Position numbers and translations under genes: made by a program
The notes under the pieces: model-generated
What the model was told of the DNA's origin: nothing
The model's database searches: none
The model's input: only the letters and a program-made list of their open reading frames with translations
Shown here: piece by piece, positions 33,401 through 40,525 of the stretch
Layout of the letters: each line of letters begins with the position of its first letter
Numbering within the stretch: position 1 is the stretch's first letter
Assembly: GCA_029260295.1 (NCBI GenBank)
Contig: JAJDDN010000008.1
Coordinates: 868,001-932,000, forward strand
DNA: 64,000 bases
Direction: 5' to 3'
Source of the DNA: Phycisphaerales bacterium
Lineage (GTDB): Bacteria; Planctomycetota; Phycisphaerae; Phycisphaerales; UBA1924

Positions 33401-34042
33401 CCGAAGTTTGAAGAGCTGAAGGCGGCGTGTTTAGAGCGTGAGATTTTGAAACCCAAGGTTGTGTATGGGTACTTCCCGTGCAGCAGTGATGGGGATTCTT
33501 TGGTTGTGTTTGATGCTGAGGATCAGGACAAGGAAGTGCAGCGGTTTGCGTTCCCTCGGCAGGCGGGGAACAAGTGCTTGTGCATTTCTGATTTCTATCG
33601 TGATCTCGATGAGTGCAAGGCGCTCGGTCGGCGGGATGTGATTGGGATGATGTGTGTGACGATGGGGGAGACGATTAGTTTGCATACCAAGGAGTTGTTT
33701 AATTCGGATCGGTATCAGGATTATTTGTATTGGCACGGGCTCGGGGTTGAGTCGGCCGAGGGTCTGGCAGAGCTTTGGCACAAGCGGATCCGGCAGGAGC
33801 TTGGGTTTGGGCATGAGGATTCGAGCAGTATCCCGCAGTTGTTCCAGCAGAAATACCGGGGATCGCGGTACTCGTTTGGGTACCCAGCGTGCCCGGATAT
33901 GAGTGCGCATACCACGATGTGGGAGCTGCTTGATCCGACACGGATTGGGTGCGATCTCACTGAGAACTATCAGATTGATCCGGAGCAGTCGACCTGTGCG
34001 ATTGTTTCACATCATCCCGAGGCGCGGTACTTTAATGCGTGA
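30485..34042 (+). CDS. metH: Cobalamin-dependent methionine synthase MetH
   Basis: About 1185 residues, a full-length four-module enzyme. Module 1: homocysteine/zinc domain (VWDGAMGTQIHGLDL; zinc Cys pair in IGGCCGTSPAHI). Module 2: pterin/methyltetrahydrofolate domain (IIGERCNSSGSRKFKRLL). Module 3: cobalamin domain with the lower-ligand motif GDVHDIGKNLVDI near residue 752 and LSGLLVKSVNVM. Module 4: SAM-dependent reactivation domain (KVVYGYFPCSSDGDSL; RYSFGYPACPD). It methylates homocysteine to methionine. The ATG at 30485 has AGGA 9-12 bp upstream; an upstream ATG at 30449 is less likely. No cobalamin riboswitch is recognisable in the 150 bp before it. Confidence 0.96.
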   Translation: MPKTTQTVEHPLLALLKTKVLVWDGAMGTQIHGLDLDIDTHYQGCENCTDILSLSCPEEIGDIHRSYLRAGADVVSTNTFGAAAHVLGEFDRGDDARALSKSAAAIARAACDEFSTEDQPRFVAGSLGPGTKLITLGQIGFDELRDSYAVAAMGLIEGGVDVVLIETCQDLLQIKCAVQSVRQAEAELGRDAGSVLIFVSVTIEQTGTMLVGSSIEAAIEALRPLPIAALGLNCATGPVEMMNHVRTLAEKWDRPITVMPNAGLPVLEEGQTVYPLDPDGFTKAVRPLIDEGLVDAIGGCCGTSPAHIEKLRAYVDSMEKVARPEPVVVPSCSSLYSAVEYRQDLSFLIIGERCNSSGSRKFKRLLEEEDFDGIVSLARQQVRDGSHVLDINVDVAGRDNARDMHEVVSRIVKSVDAPLMLDSTNPKVILAGLKAAAGKCIINSANFEDGDEKFDELCAMAKQFGAGLVIGTIDEDIENAMARTADRKLSIATRAIERAVSVHGLLVSDLFIDPLVLPVSTGMESDRRSGSALIEGTRRICEAFPEVQTTCGLSNVSFGLKPAARVVINAVLLHELVEAGMSSAILHASKITPLHRIDDSLKGAAVDLLMDRRAEGVGGTGLPEGVTDEKHDPLSHLIELFTDEEEQSSAKVKVDLTLEEQLRAHIIDGEKEGLGETIAEALTKYKPLEIINEHLLAGMKTVGELFGSGQMQLPFVLQSAEVMKGAVAILEPHMEKDDVSSKGSIVLATVKGDVHDIGKNLVDILLSNNGFTVHNLGIKQPIDAILKAFNETKADAIGLSGLLVKSVNVMEDNLGLLNEAGVDVPVLLGGAALTRTYAEGHLSSVYEGDLHYAKDAFDGLDTMNAIVAGTSGELIVAANERRDARNVNVAKHQAKIDGAKSTQTATLVRSEVSRDNEMPTPPFWGTKVIKEISLPDIFAYVNPTALFSVQWQLKRGKQEKAAYQAMLEDVARPKFEELKAACLEREILKPKVVYGYFPCSSDGDSLVVFDAEDQDKEVQRFAFPRQAGNKCLCISDFYRDLDECKALGRRDVIGMMCVTMGETISLHTKELFNSDRYQDYLYWHGLGVESAEGLAELWHKRIRQELGFGHEDSSSIPQLFQQKYRGSRYSFGYPACPDMSAHTTMWELLDPTRIGCDLTENYQIDPEQSTCAIVSHHPEARYFNA

Positions 34043-34057
34043 AGAGTGAAACCTGAT

Positions 34058-34091
34058 GGTGCCCTCCTTTATCCCGCAGGGTAAAGGAGGA
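34058..34091 (-). repeat. Hairpin element, stem class CCTCCTTTA
   Basis: GGTGCCCTCCTTTA, loop TCCCGCAGGG, TAAAGGAGG. Starts 16 bp after the metH stop; it is the left half of an inverted pair with 34112-34150. Confidence 0.7.
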
Positions 34092-34111
34092 TTCGGCGGT
34101 ACAGGTTTATC

Positions 34112-34150
34112 AAGACCTCCTTTGCCCTACGGGTCAAAGGAGGGCACCGG
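34112..34150 (+). repeat. GAAGAC/GGCACCCGG hairpin element, stem class CCTCCTTTG
   Basis: AAGACCTCCTTTG, loop CCCTACGGGT, CAAAGGAGGGCACCGG. With the element at 34058 it forms a roughly 95-bp imperfect palindrome between the convergent metH and permease genes. Confidence 0.75.
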
Positions 34151-34159
34151 AACCCTGAG

Positions 34160-35143
34160 CTAGTAGTCTGATTGTGATGATCGTTGTTTGAGGAGGAGGA
34201 TCAGGAAGACTGGGCCTCCGATGAGGGCGGTGAGTACGCCGATGGGGATGCGGCCGGCGTTGGTTTCGATGACTCTGGTGATGAGATCGGCCCCGACGAC
34301 CATTGAAGCGCCGACGATTGCGGATCCAATAAGGAGCCCTTTGTGTCTGGGGCCGATGAGGACTCGGACGATGTGGGGGCTTACTAAGCCTACGAATCCG
34401 ATGGGGCCTGCGAGGACGATTGAGATGGTGGTGAGGACGCCCGCGCCGACGAGTTGGGTGATTCGGATCTTTCCGATGCGGAGGCCGACGCTTTTGGCTT
34501 CGTCGACGGGGAGGGCACCGGCGTCGTAGGACTTTGACTGGATGAGGGCGACCGCGATGACGAGGGCGGCGATGATTGATGCGATGATGAGGTGGGTGCT
34601 TGTTAAATCTTCACGGAGGTGGCCCATCATCCATCGGGAGGTACCGAAGCCTCGGTCGGGCATCTGGGCGGCGACGAGCATGGTGGCGGCTCCGAGGATG
34701 ACCGAGGTAATGACGCCGATGAGGATCATGGTGACGGGGTCGATGACGCCTCGGCGCTGGGAGAGGGAGTAGACGAGGGCGAGGACGGTGACGGCTCCGA
34801 TGAGGGCGGGGAGGGATGCTCCGCCGACGCTCAGGGTTGCACCAGTGATGAAGATGGTCAGGGTGACAGCGAATCCTGCTCCGGCGGACAAGCCCATGAG
34901 GTCTGGGGCGGCGAGGGGGTTTCGGAGGAGGGATTGGAGGAGGACGCCGGCGACGCCGAGGGTTGAGCCGACGATTGCTCCGGTCCAGATGCGGTGGATG
35001 CGAAGTTCTTGTATCAATGGGTCATCGGGAATCCCCCACCCCCCAAAGTGAAGACCGTTTGTGCCTGCCATGAGTCTGAGTATGGCGATAAGGGCGAATG
35101 CTACAGCAAGGAGGAGAAGGATGGTGATAGATTTCCGGTTCAC
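34160..35143 (-). CDS. FecCD/BtuC-family ABC transporter permease (orphan)
   Basis: 327 residues, GTG start. Nine to ten hydrophobic segments with the family motifs: IHRIWTGAIVGSTLGVAGVLLQSLLRNPLAAPDLMG near the N-terminus, then GPIGFVGLVSPHIVRVLIG, and GRIPIGVLTALIGGPVFLILL at the C-terminus. Such permeases import iron-siderophore, haem or vitamin B12 with a binding protein and an ATPase; neither is encoded here. Being next to cobalamin-dependent metH makes B12 uptake a reasonable guess, but the genes are convergent, not co-transcribed. Confidence 0.88.
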   Translation of the reverse strand: MNRKSITILLLLAVAFALIAILRLMAGTNGLHFGGWGIPDDPLIQELRIHRIWTGAIVGSTLGVAGVLLQSLLRNPLAAPDLMGLSAGAGFAVTLTIFITGATLSVGGASLPALIGAVTVLALVYSLSQRRGVIDPVTMILIGVITSVILGAATMLVAAQMPDRGFGTSRWMMGHLREDLTSTHLIIASIIAALVIAVALIQSKSYDAGALPVDEAKSVGLRIGKIRITQLVGAGVLTTISIVLAGPIGFVGLVSPHIVRVLIGPRHKGLLIGSAIVGASMVVGADLITRVIETNAGRIPIGVLTALIGGPVFLILLLKQRSSQSDY

Positions 35144-35213
35144 GGTCTAGTTTATGCGCAGGACTGGTGCGGAGTGGTTAGGATGAGGAACAACACTCTG
35201 GAAGGGGTTTGAC

Positions 35214-35783
35214 ATGACTGAGCCGAAGATTTTGTGGGATGCTGAGTTTGATCCGAAGATTAAATCGTATTACTTGTGGCCAACGACGATCTTTCTGTGC
35301 ATTACGATCGTCGGTATCCCGTTTGCGATTGTGTATTTTATGCTGGGAAACTGGTTGATTCAAAAGCACATCGACAACCTGGGATGCTCGCTCAGTGAGC
35401 GGACTTTGGAGATCAAGAAGGGGATTCTCAACAAGACCGAATCAACGATCCCGCTGGAGAAAATTACGGATCTGCAGATGTTCCAGGGGCCGATCATGCG
35501 GCAGCTTGGGCTTCGAGGGTTCAAGGTCGAGACGGCGGGGCAGTCGTCTGGGCCTGCTGGGGGATCGCTGGTCAATATGGTCGGGATTGTGGGTGCTGTG
35601 GAGTTCCGCAAGACGGTACTGGATCAGCGTGATCGTCTGGCTTCTGGGGGTCAGGCGGCGGTTGCATCGGTGGCCATTCCGGCGGCGGGTTCTGCTTTTG
35701 AGGCCTCGGATGGCTCGGCTGAGATTCTGAGCGAGATCCGGGATGTGCTGGTGCGGATTGAGTCCAAAATGGGCGATTCCTAG
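35214..35783 (+). CDS. PH-domain (bPH2/DUF304) membrane protein
   Basis: 189 residues. N-terminal hydrophobic region (YLWPTTIFLCITIVGIPFAIVYFML) forms one hairpin of membrane helices, followed by a bPH2-type domain with LSERTLEIKKGILNKTESTIPLEKITDLQMFQGPIMRQLG, the family hallmark. The tail (about 60 residues) is Ala/Gly-rich then helical (AEILSEIRDVLVRIESKM). The family is thought to scaffold at membranes; the role here is not known. GAAGGGG lies upstream of the ATG. Followed by atpC after 92 bp. Confidence 0.8.
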   Translation: MTEPKILWDAEFDPKIKSYYLWPTTIFLCITIVGIPFAIVYFMLGNWLIQKHIDNLGCSLSERTLEIKKGILNKTESTIPLEKITDLQMFQGPIMRQLGLRGFKVETAGQSSGPAGGSLVNMVGIVGAVEFRKTVLDQRDRLASGGQAAVASVAIPAAGSAFEASDGSAEILSEIRDVLVRIESKMGDS

Positions 35784-35875
35784 GGTATTGATCCAAGGGT
35801 ATTTGTGTGGGTGCGGGGGATGTAGGGGGCTATGATTGCCACCTGATCCAGATGACTTAAACCGAGGAAACTGCT

Positions 35876-36316
35876 GTGGCCAACCTGATTACTTGCCGAC
35901 TTGTGACACCGAGTGAAGAGCTTCTCAATGAAGAGGTGGTCTACGCCTCGGTCCCGCAGCACGATGGGCTTGTGGGGTGTCAGCATGGGACATCGCCATT
36001 GGTTTCACAGCTCGGGATTGGCAAACTGCGTCTTGATTTCCCCAGCGATGCTGGCGGCGGATCGCGTGAGTACTTTGTTGATGGCGGGTTCCTCAAGATG
36101 GCTGACAATGAGCTGATCATTCTTGCTGAGCGTGCGGTTGCTGCTGAGGAGATTATCGAGAGCGAAGCGAAGGCCGAGTTGGCTGAAGCGAATGCTCGGG
36201 TGATCCCTGACGATGCATCCAACAGGATGGAAGCGGTTGCTAAGTTGAGCCGGGAGCGTCAGGCGGCGGCACTCAAAGTCTCGATGGCCAAGACGAGCAA
36301 GGTTGTGGGCATCTGA
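35876..36316 (+). CDS. atpC: F-type ATP synthase epsilon subunit, isolated from other atp genes
   Basis: 146 residues from a GTG with GAGGAAA 7-13 bp upstream. N-terminal beta-sandwich motifs LITCRLVTPSEELLNEEVVY and VSVPQHDGLVGCQHGTSPLVSQLG with FVDGGFLKMADNELIILAERA match AtpC; a two-helix C-terminal domain (EAKAELAEANARV ... KLSRERQAAALKVSMAK) follows. Epsilon sits on the central stalk and can inhibit ATP hydrolysis. In most bacteria atpC follows atpD; here no other ATP synthase gene is adjacent. A terminator follows. Confidence 0.88.
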   Translation: MANLITCRLVTPSEELLNEEVVYASVPQHDGLVGCQHGTSPLVSQLGIGKLRLDFPSDAGGGSREYFVDGGFLKMADNELIILAERAVAAEEIIESEAKAELAEANARVIPDDASNRMEAVAKLSRERQAAALKVSMAKTSKVVGI

Positions 36317-36341
36317 TTCTTGTTGATTAAAGACCTTTGAA

Positions 36342-36368
36342 AGCACCCTGCTTTGGGGTGTTTTTTTA
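36342..36368 (+). terminator. Rho-independent terminator of atpC
   Basis: GCACCC / GGGGTG stem followed by a run of seven T and ATAT. Confidence 0.75.
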
Positions 36369-36576
36369 TATCATGAGTTGGTGCCTTAATGTCCAAATAA
36401 CTTGCGAACACGGGCAGTACATCTGCTAACCGGGTGAAATATATCAATTTTGAGCGATCTCCTGCCGATGAATAGATACAGGATCGCGTCCTTTTGGGCC
36501 TGCGAATTTGATTAGTGTGGGGTGGAATACGGGATCCATCTCGACTGTTGACTCCCGATGTGGTAGGATTTATACG

Positions 36577-36975
36577 ATGACCCGACTTCTTGCAACCTTG
36601 ACCCTCATACTCGCGGGGCTTTCGCCTTGGGCGATCGGTCTGTCTGAGGGGATGGATTGCGGCGAGCAGGCTTGTGTGGTTGAGGTCGTTCAGGATAGTT
36701 GCTGCGGCGAACCTTCTGAGCCGATGTACTGCCCGATGTCCGATGGGCCTTGCCGGTGCGGGATTTCTGAGACTCCAGTTCCGGAACGGCAGCCGCCGGC
36801 TCCGCTTCCGAGCACCAACCATCCGACACTTGTGACTGTTTTAACTGCTCCACCGATCATGGTGGACTTGATGAGCGATGAGACCCTGCACGCCAAGGCG
36901 AGCGGGCTCGTTCTCTCCCCCACTTTCAGCTCTCACAACCAGAGGCAGGCCTCGCTGGGTGTTTGGCGGCTGTAG
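36577..36975 (+). CDS. Exported Cys-rich small protein at the head of the metal efflux operon
   Basis: 132 residues from the ATG at 36577 (TAGGA 9-13 bp upstream); the longer open frame from 36508 lacks a signal peptide. A signal peptide MTRLLATLTLILAGLSPWAI is followed by about 10 Cys in 50 residues (DCGEQACVV, DSCCGEP, YCPMSDGPCRCGIS), then a Pro-rich linker and a Met/hydrophobic segment. I do not recognise the family. Secreted Cys/Met-rich proteins at the front of metal efflux operons often bind metals, a plausible role here (inference). The TolC-like gene starts 95 bp downstream. Confidence 0.65.
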   Translation: MTRLLATLTLILAGLSPWAIGLSEGMDCGEQACVVEVVQDSCCGEPSEPMYCPMSDGPCRCGISETPVPERQPPAPLPSTNHPTLVTVLTAPPIMVDLMSDETLHAKASGLVLSPTFSSHNQRQASLGVWRL

Positions 36976-37070
36976 ATCTTGAATCAGTAGAGAAGGTACG
37001 CGCATACATCTATGCGTGCTGTTCTATTTGACTCGATTTCTATCCGTATCCAAATACCTAGGAAGTTCCT

Positions 37071-38498
37071 ATGTCCTCCAAACTTTGTCTGTGTGCACTG
37101 AGTGCCTTTGCGGTTGTTGCCGCGACTGGTTGTTCGTCGCCGTTTGATCGTCGTGATTCGTATTCGAAGACGATGCCTCCGGAGATCCGGTATCCTGAGC
37201 CGTCGGTGTACCGTGAGGGTGATGATCAGGGATCGTCGCCCCAGATCGGTGACGAGATCGCCAACGACGCGGACGAGTACATCCGGTACGCGTTGTTTCA
37301 TAGCCCTGAGGTTGAGTCGGCGTATCAGCGTTGGCGGGTGGCTTCGGAGCGGCTGCCTCAGGTGCGGTCGCTGCCTGATCCCCGGCTGAACTTTGGGTTC
37401 TTTCTCAATGAGGTCGAAACCAGGGTTGGGCCTCAGCAGGCGCGGGTTGGGCTCCAGCAGACTTTTCCATGGATCGGGAAGCTCCGGGTGCGGGAGGACG
37501 CGGCGGCTAAGGGAGCCTTGGCGGCGTGGTTTCAGTATCAGGAGGCGCAGCTGCGGGTTGCTGAGCGGGTGATGATCGCGATGCATGATCTGGCGTATCT
37601 TGACCGGGCGACGGCGATCACGCGAGAGAGCTACGAGCTTTTGGTTTCGTTTGAAGAGGTTGTCCGGGCGCGGTACCGGCTTGGGAGTGGGTCGCACCCT
37701 CAGCTGATTCGGATCCAGGTTGAGCTTGGGCAGCTCGATGACCGGGTTGTGCAGCTTGAGTCGATGCGGGGATCGTATGTGGCGGCGCTCAATGCGGTGT
37801 TGAATCGAAGCAGCTCGGCGACGGTGCCTGTGATTGAGAACTTGCCAGCGCATCTGGTGGATGATGATGCGGAGAAGATCGCGGATCTGGCGCGTGGGTC
37901 AAGCCCGGTGCTGGCGTCGATGAATCAACGGATCGAACAGGCACGGTTTGAGACCGATGTTGCTCGCAAGGACGGGTACCCGGATTTGACTGTCGGGATT
38001 GATTTCATTGTGACCGACGAGGCGGCGGGGCCGACGATTACTGAGAGCGGGGACGATCCGATTTTGCTGAGCTTTGGGATGAATCTTCCTATATGGCGTG
38101 AGAAGTATGACGCTGGGGTGCGCGAATCGATCGCCAAACGGCTCTCGATCAGCCACCAGCGGCAAGCGGCGTCCAATACGCTCTCTGCGCAGGTCCATCA
38201 GGTGTGGTTCGAGCATACCGATGCGGCGCGACGGGCGCGATTGTATGAAGATTCGTTGATCCCCAAAGCGAAGGAATCGCTCGCGGCGTCGATGATCGGG
38301 TTCCGGAATGGGGATTCGGAGTTTCTTGATTTGCTTGATACGCAGCGGACGCTGCTTGAGTTTGCCATTACCGCAGAGCGGGCGCGGGCCGATAGCGGCA
38401 AGGCGCTGGCGACACTCAACCGGTTGGTTGGGGAGCCGGTGCTGACACACACGCATGACCAAACAACTGACTTTACAACCGGCGAGGTGCAGCCATGA
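37071..38498 (+). CDS. TolC-family outer membrane efflux lipoprotein (CusC-like)
   Basis: 475 residues. A lipoprotein signal ends in the lipobox VAATGC (Cys21). Two long alpha-helical repeats follow, as in TolC/OEP: HSPEVESAYQRWRVASERLPQVRSLPDP with FGFFLNEVETRVGPQQARVGLQQTFPWIGKL is typical of outer membrane factors of heavy-metal RND systems. The second half (SPVLASMNQRIEQARFETDVARKDGYPDLTVG) repeats the pattern. It forms the outer membrane channel of the tripartite pump with the next two gene products. Its stop overlaps the adaptor start by 4 bp (ATGA). Confidence 0.9.
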   Translation: MSSKLCLCALSAFAVVAATGCSSPFDRRDSYSKTMPPEIRYPEPSVYREGDDQGSSPQIGDEIANDADEYIRYALFHSPEVESAYQRWRVASERLPQVRSLPDPRLNFGFFLNEVETRVGPQQARVGLQQTFPWIGKLRVREDAAAKGALAAWFQYQEAQLRVAERVMIAMHDLAYLDRATAITRESYELLVSFEEVVRARYRLGSGSHPQLIRIQVELGQLDDRVVQLESMRGSYVAALNAVLNRSSSATVPVIENLPAHLVDDDAEKIADLARGSSPVLASMNQRIEQARFETDVARKDGYPDLTVGIDFIVTDEAAGPTITESGDDPILLSFGMNLPIWREKYDAGVRESIAKRLSISHQRQAASNTLSAQVHQVWFEHTDAARRARLYEDSLIPKAKESLAASMIGFRNGDSEFLDLLDTQRTLLEFAITAERARADSGKALATLNRLVGEPVLTHTHDQTTDFTTGEVQP

Positions 38499-40525
38499 GT
38501 ACGAAATCGAGCAAGTTCCAAAGTATGATCGGTTGGGTATGGAACCATATCTCTGCGTCGGTGGCACTGGTGCTGATTGTTGGTGCGTTGATGCTGGGGT
38601 ATTCCATTGGGCAACTCGCGGAGACCGTTGCTGGGGGCTCGGTGGTTGAACATGATCACGACGCGGAGCAGGCAGCGGGTGTTGATTACACCTGCTCGAT
38701 GCACCCGTCGGTGCGGTTGTCTGATGGGGACGCGAAGTGCCCGATCTGCTTTATGGATCTGATCCCGGTGGCGACTGGTTCGCAGGACGGCGGGGATCGG
38801 CTGACGCTGTCTGAGTCGGCGATCGCGCTGAGTAGGATCGAGACGATGGAAGTCGGACGGTTCTTTCCGTCTGCTGAGGTTCGTCTGTACGGGAAGCTTG
38901 GGTACGACGAGACTTCCGTGGCCCGGATCAGTGCGTACTTTCCGGGGCGGATTGATCGGTTGTTTGTCAACTATGTCGGCGTGTCGGTCAATGAGGGTGA
39001 CCACCTTGCTGAGATGTACAGCCCGGAGTTGCTTGCAGCGTTTGAAGAACTCCGGCAGGCGAAGAACTCTTTGGAGCAATCAGCGAATGCGAGCGACTTT
39101 ATGCGTGATACCTCCCGGCAGATCATGGATGCATCGCGTGAAAAACTCCGGCTCTTTGGTATTTCTCAAGAGCAAATCTCTCGTGTTGAAACAGGGGACT
39201 TTGATTCGGATCAACTGACTATGTATTCGCCGATCAGTGGCGTGGTCACTCGGCTTGGTGCACGCGAGGGGGATTATCTGGAGACTGGGGATCAGATAGC
39301 GACGGTGGCGGATCTTTCGCGGCTGTGGCTTGATCTTGAGGCGTACGAATCGCAGCTTCCGATGTTGCGATGGGGATTGCCGGTCACCTTTACGGTCGAG
39401 GCGCATCCGGGTGAGGTGTTTGATGGGCGGATTTCGTTTATTGAGCCCATGGTTGATGATCGGACACGGACGGCGGCGGTGCGTGTGGCGGTCGACAATA
39501 CGGACGGGCGGCTTAAGCCTGGGATGTTTGCGACGGCGGTTGCTCGGCCAAAGATTGCGGCGGATGGCGTGGTGGTGCCTGATGATCTTGCGGGCAAGTG
39601 GGTGAGCCCGATGCACCCTACGATTGTGAAGGATGATCCGGGATTGTGCGATGTGTGCGGGATGGATATGGTGAGCGTGGAGTCGCTGGGGATTGTTGGT
39701 GATCCTGCGTTGGTTGCAATGCCTTTGGTGGTCCCGAGGTCTGCGGTGCTCTTTACGGGGACGCGGTCGCTTGTGTATGTCCGGGTTGCGGATGAGGAGG
39801 AGCCAACTTACGAGGGGCGGGTTGTTCATCTTGGGCCTTTGGCTGGTGATTTTTATACGGTACGGTCTGGGATTGGAGAGGGTGAGGATGTTGTGGTGCA
39901 TGGGGCGTTCCGGGTGGACAGCGCGATGCAGTTGCTTGCCAGGCCCAGTATGATGATGCCAGATGGTGGACGGAGTGGCGCGGGTCATAACCACGGCGGG
40001 GATGCTGCTGATATGCCTGCGATGGATATGGAATCAGCGGTGCCTGATTCGTTTATGGAGGGTCTTGTGCCGGTGTACTCGGCGTATCTTGATGCTCAGG
40101 AACAACTGGCGGATGATGATCTTGGTGGGTTTCTTGGAGCGGTTGTAGAACTCAACAAGTCTACGGAGTTGGTGAACACTTCGGGGCTCTTTGGCGAATC
40201 GTTGGGATTGTGGAATCGTTCTTCGAAGCAACTTTCGGTAAGCCTTGATGGGGCTGATATTGAAGATGCACGCAAACGGTTTGAGACGATGACCGCGGGG
40301 GTGATGGCGTTGCAGCAGCGGTTTGGGAATCCGAGCGGCGAGACGCTGCATGTGGCGTTCTGCCCGATGGCCTTTGACTTCAAAGGTGCCAAGTGGATCC
40401 AGCGGGGCACGGAGATTAACAACCCGTACTTCGGTGATGCGATGCTGCGGTGCGGTGATATTCAGGAGACGCTTGAATCTGTAAAGGCCGGAGATGACCA
40501 TGACAGGGGGCCTATTAATGACTGA
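38495..40525 (+). CDS. cusB: RND efflux periplasmic adaptor with two metal-binding domains and DUF3347-like tail (CusB-like)
   Basis: 676 residues. One N-terminal membrane helix (ISASVALVLIVGALMLGYSI) and a His/Asp-rich stretch precede a heavy-metal-binding domain, YTCSMHPSVRLSDGDAKCPICFMDLIPV in two pieces (CSMHP; CPICFMDL). The barrel/hairpin/lipoyl adaptor follows (LYGKLGYDETSVARISAYF; GVVTRLGAREGDYLETGDQ). A second metal domain, WVSPMHPTIVKDDPGLCDV then CGMDMVSV, is inserted near residues 370-395. The C-terminus after a His-rich linker (GHNHGGDAADMPAMDM) resembles DUF3347 (LHVAFCPMAFDFKGAKWIQ). It likely delivers Cu(I) or Ag(I) to the pump. Overlaps genes on both sides. Confidence 0.88.
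   Translation: MSTKSSKFQSMIGWVWNHISASVALVLIVGALMLGYSIGQLAETVAGGSVVEHDHDAEQAAGVDYTCSMHPSVRLSDGDAKCPICFMDLIPVATGSQDGGDRLTLSESAIALSRIETMEVGRFFPSAEVRLYGKLGYDETSVARISAYFPGRIDRLFVNYVGVSVNEGDHLAEMYSPELLAAFEELRQAKNSLEQSANASDFMRDTSRQIMDASREKLRLFGISQEQISRVETGDFDSDQLTMYSPISGVVTRLGAREGDYLETGDQIATVADLSRLWLDLEAYESQLPMLRWGLPVTFTVEAHPGEVFDGRISFIEPMVDDRTRTAAVRVAVDNTDGRLKPGMFATAVARPKIAADGVVVPDDLAGKWVSPMHPTIVKDDPGLCDVCGMDMVSVESLGIVGDPALVAMPLVVPRSAVLFTGTRSLVYVRVADEEEPTYEGRVVHLGPLAGDFYTVRSGIGEGEDVVVHGAFRVDSAMQLLARPSMMMPDGGRSGAGHNHGGDAADMPAMDMESAVPDSFMEGLVPVYSAYLDAQEQLADDDLGGFLGAVVELNKSTELVNTSGLFGESLGLWNRSSKQLSVSLDGADIEDARKRFETMTAGVMALQQRFGNPSGETLHVAFCPMAFDFKGAKWIQRGTEINNPYFGDAMLRCGDIQETLESVKAGDDHDRGPIND

Noticed and set aside
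36548..36576. TTGACT-N17-TATACG promoter in front of the metal efflux operon
   Set aside because: The -10 hexamer ends right at the ATG, so transcription would start inside the gene; probably coincidence with the ribosome site TAGGA.
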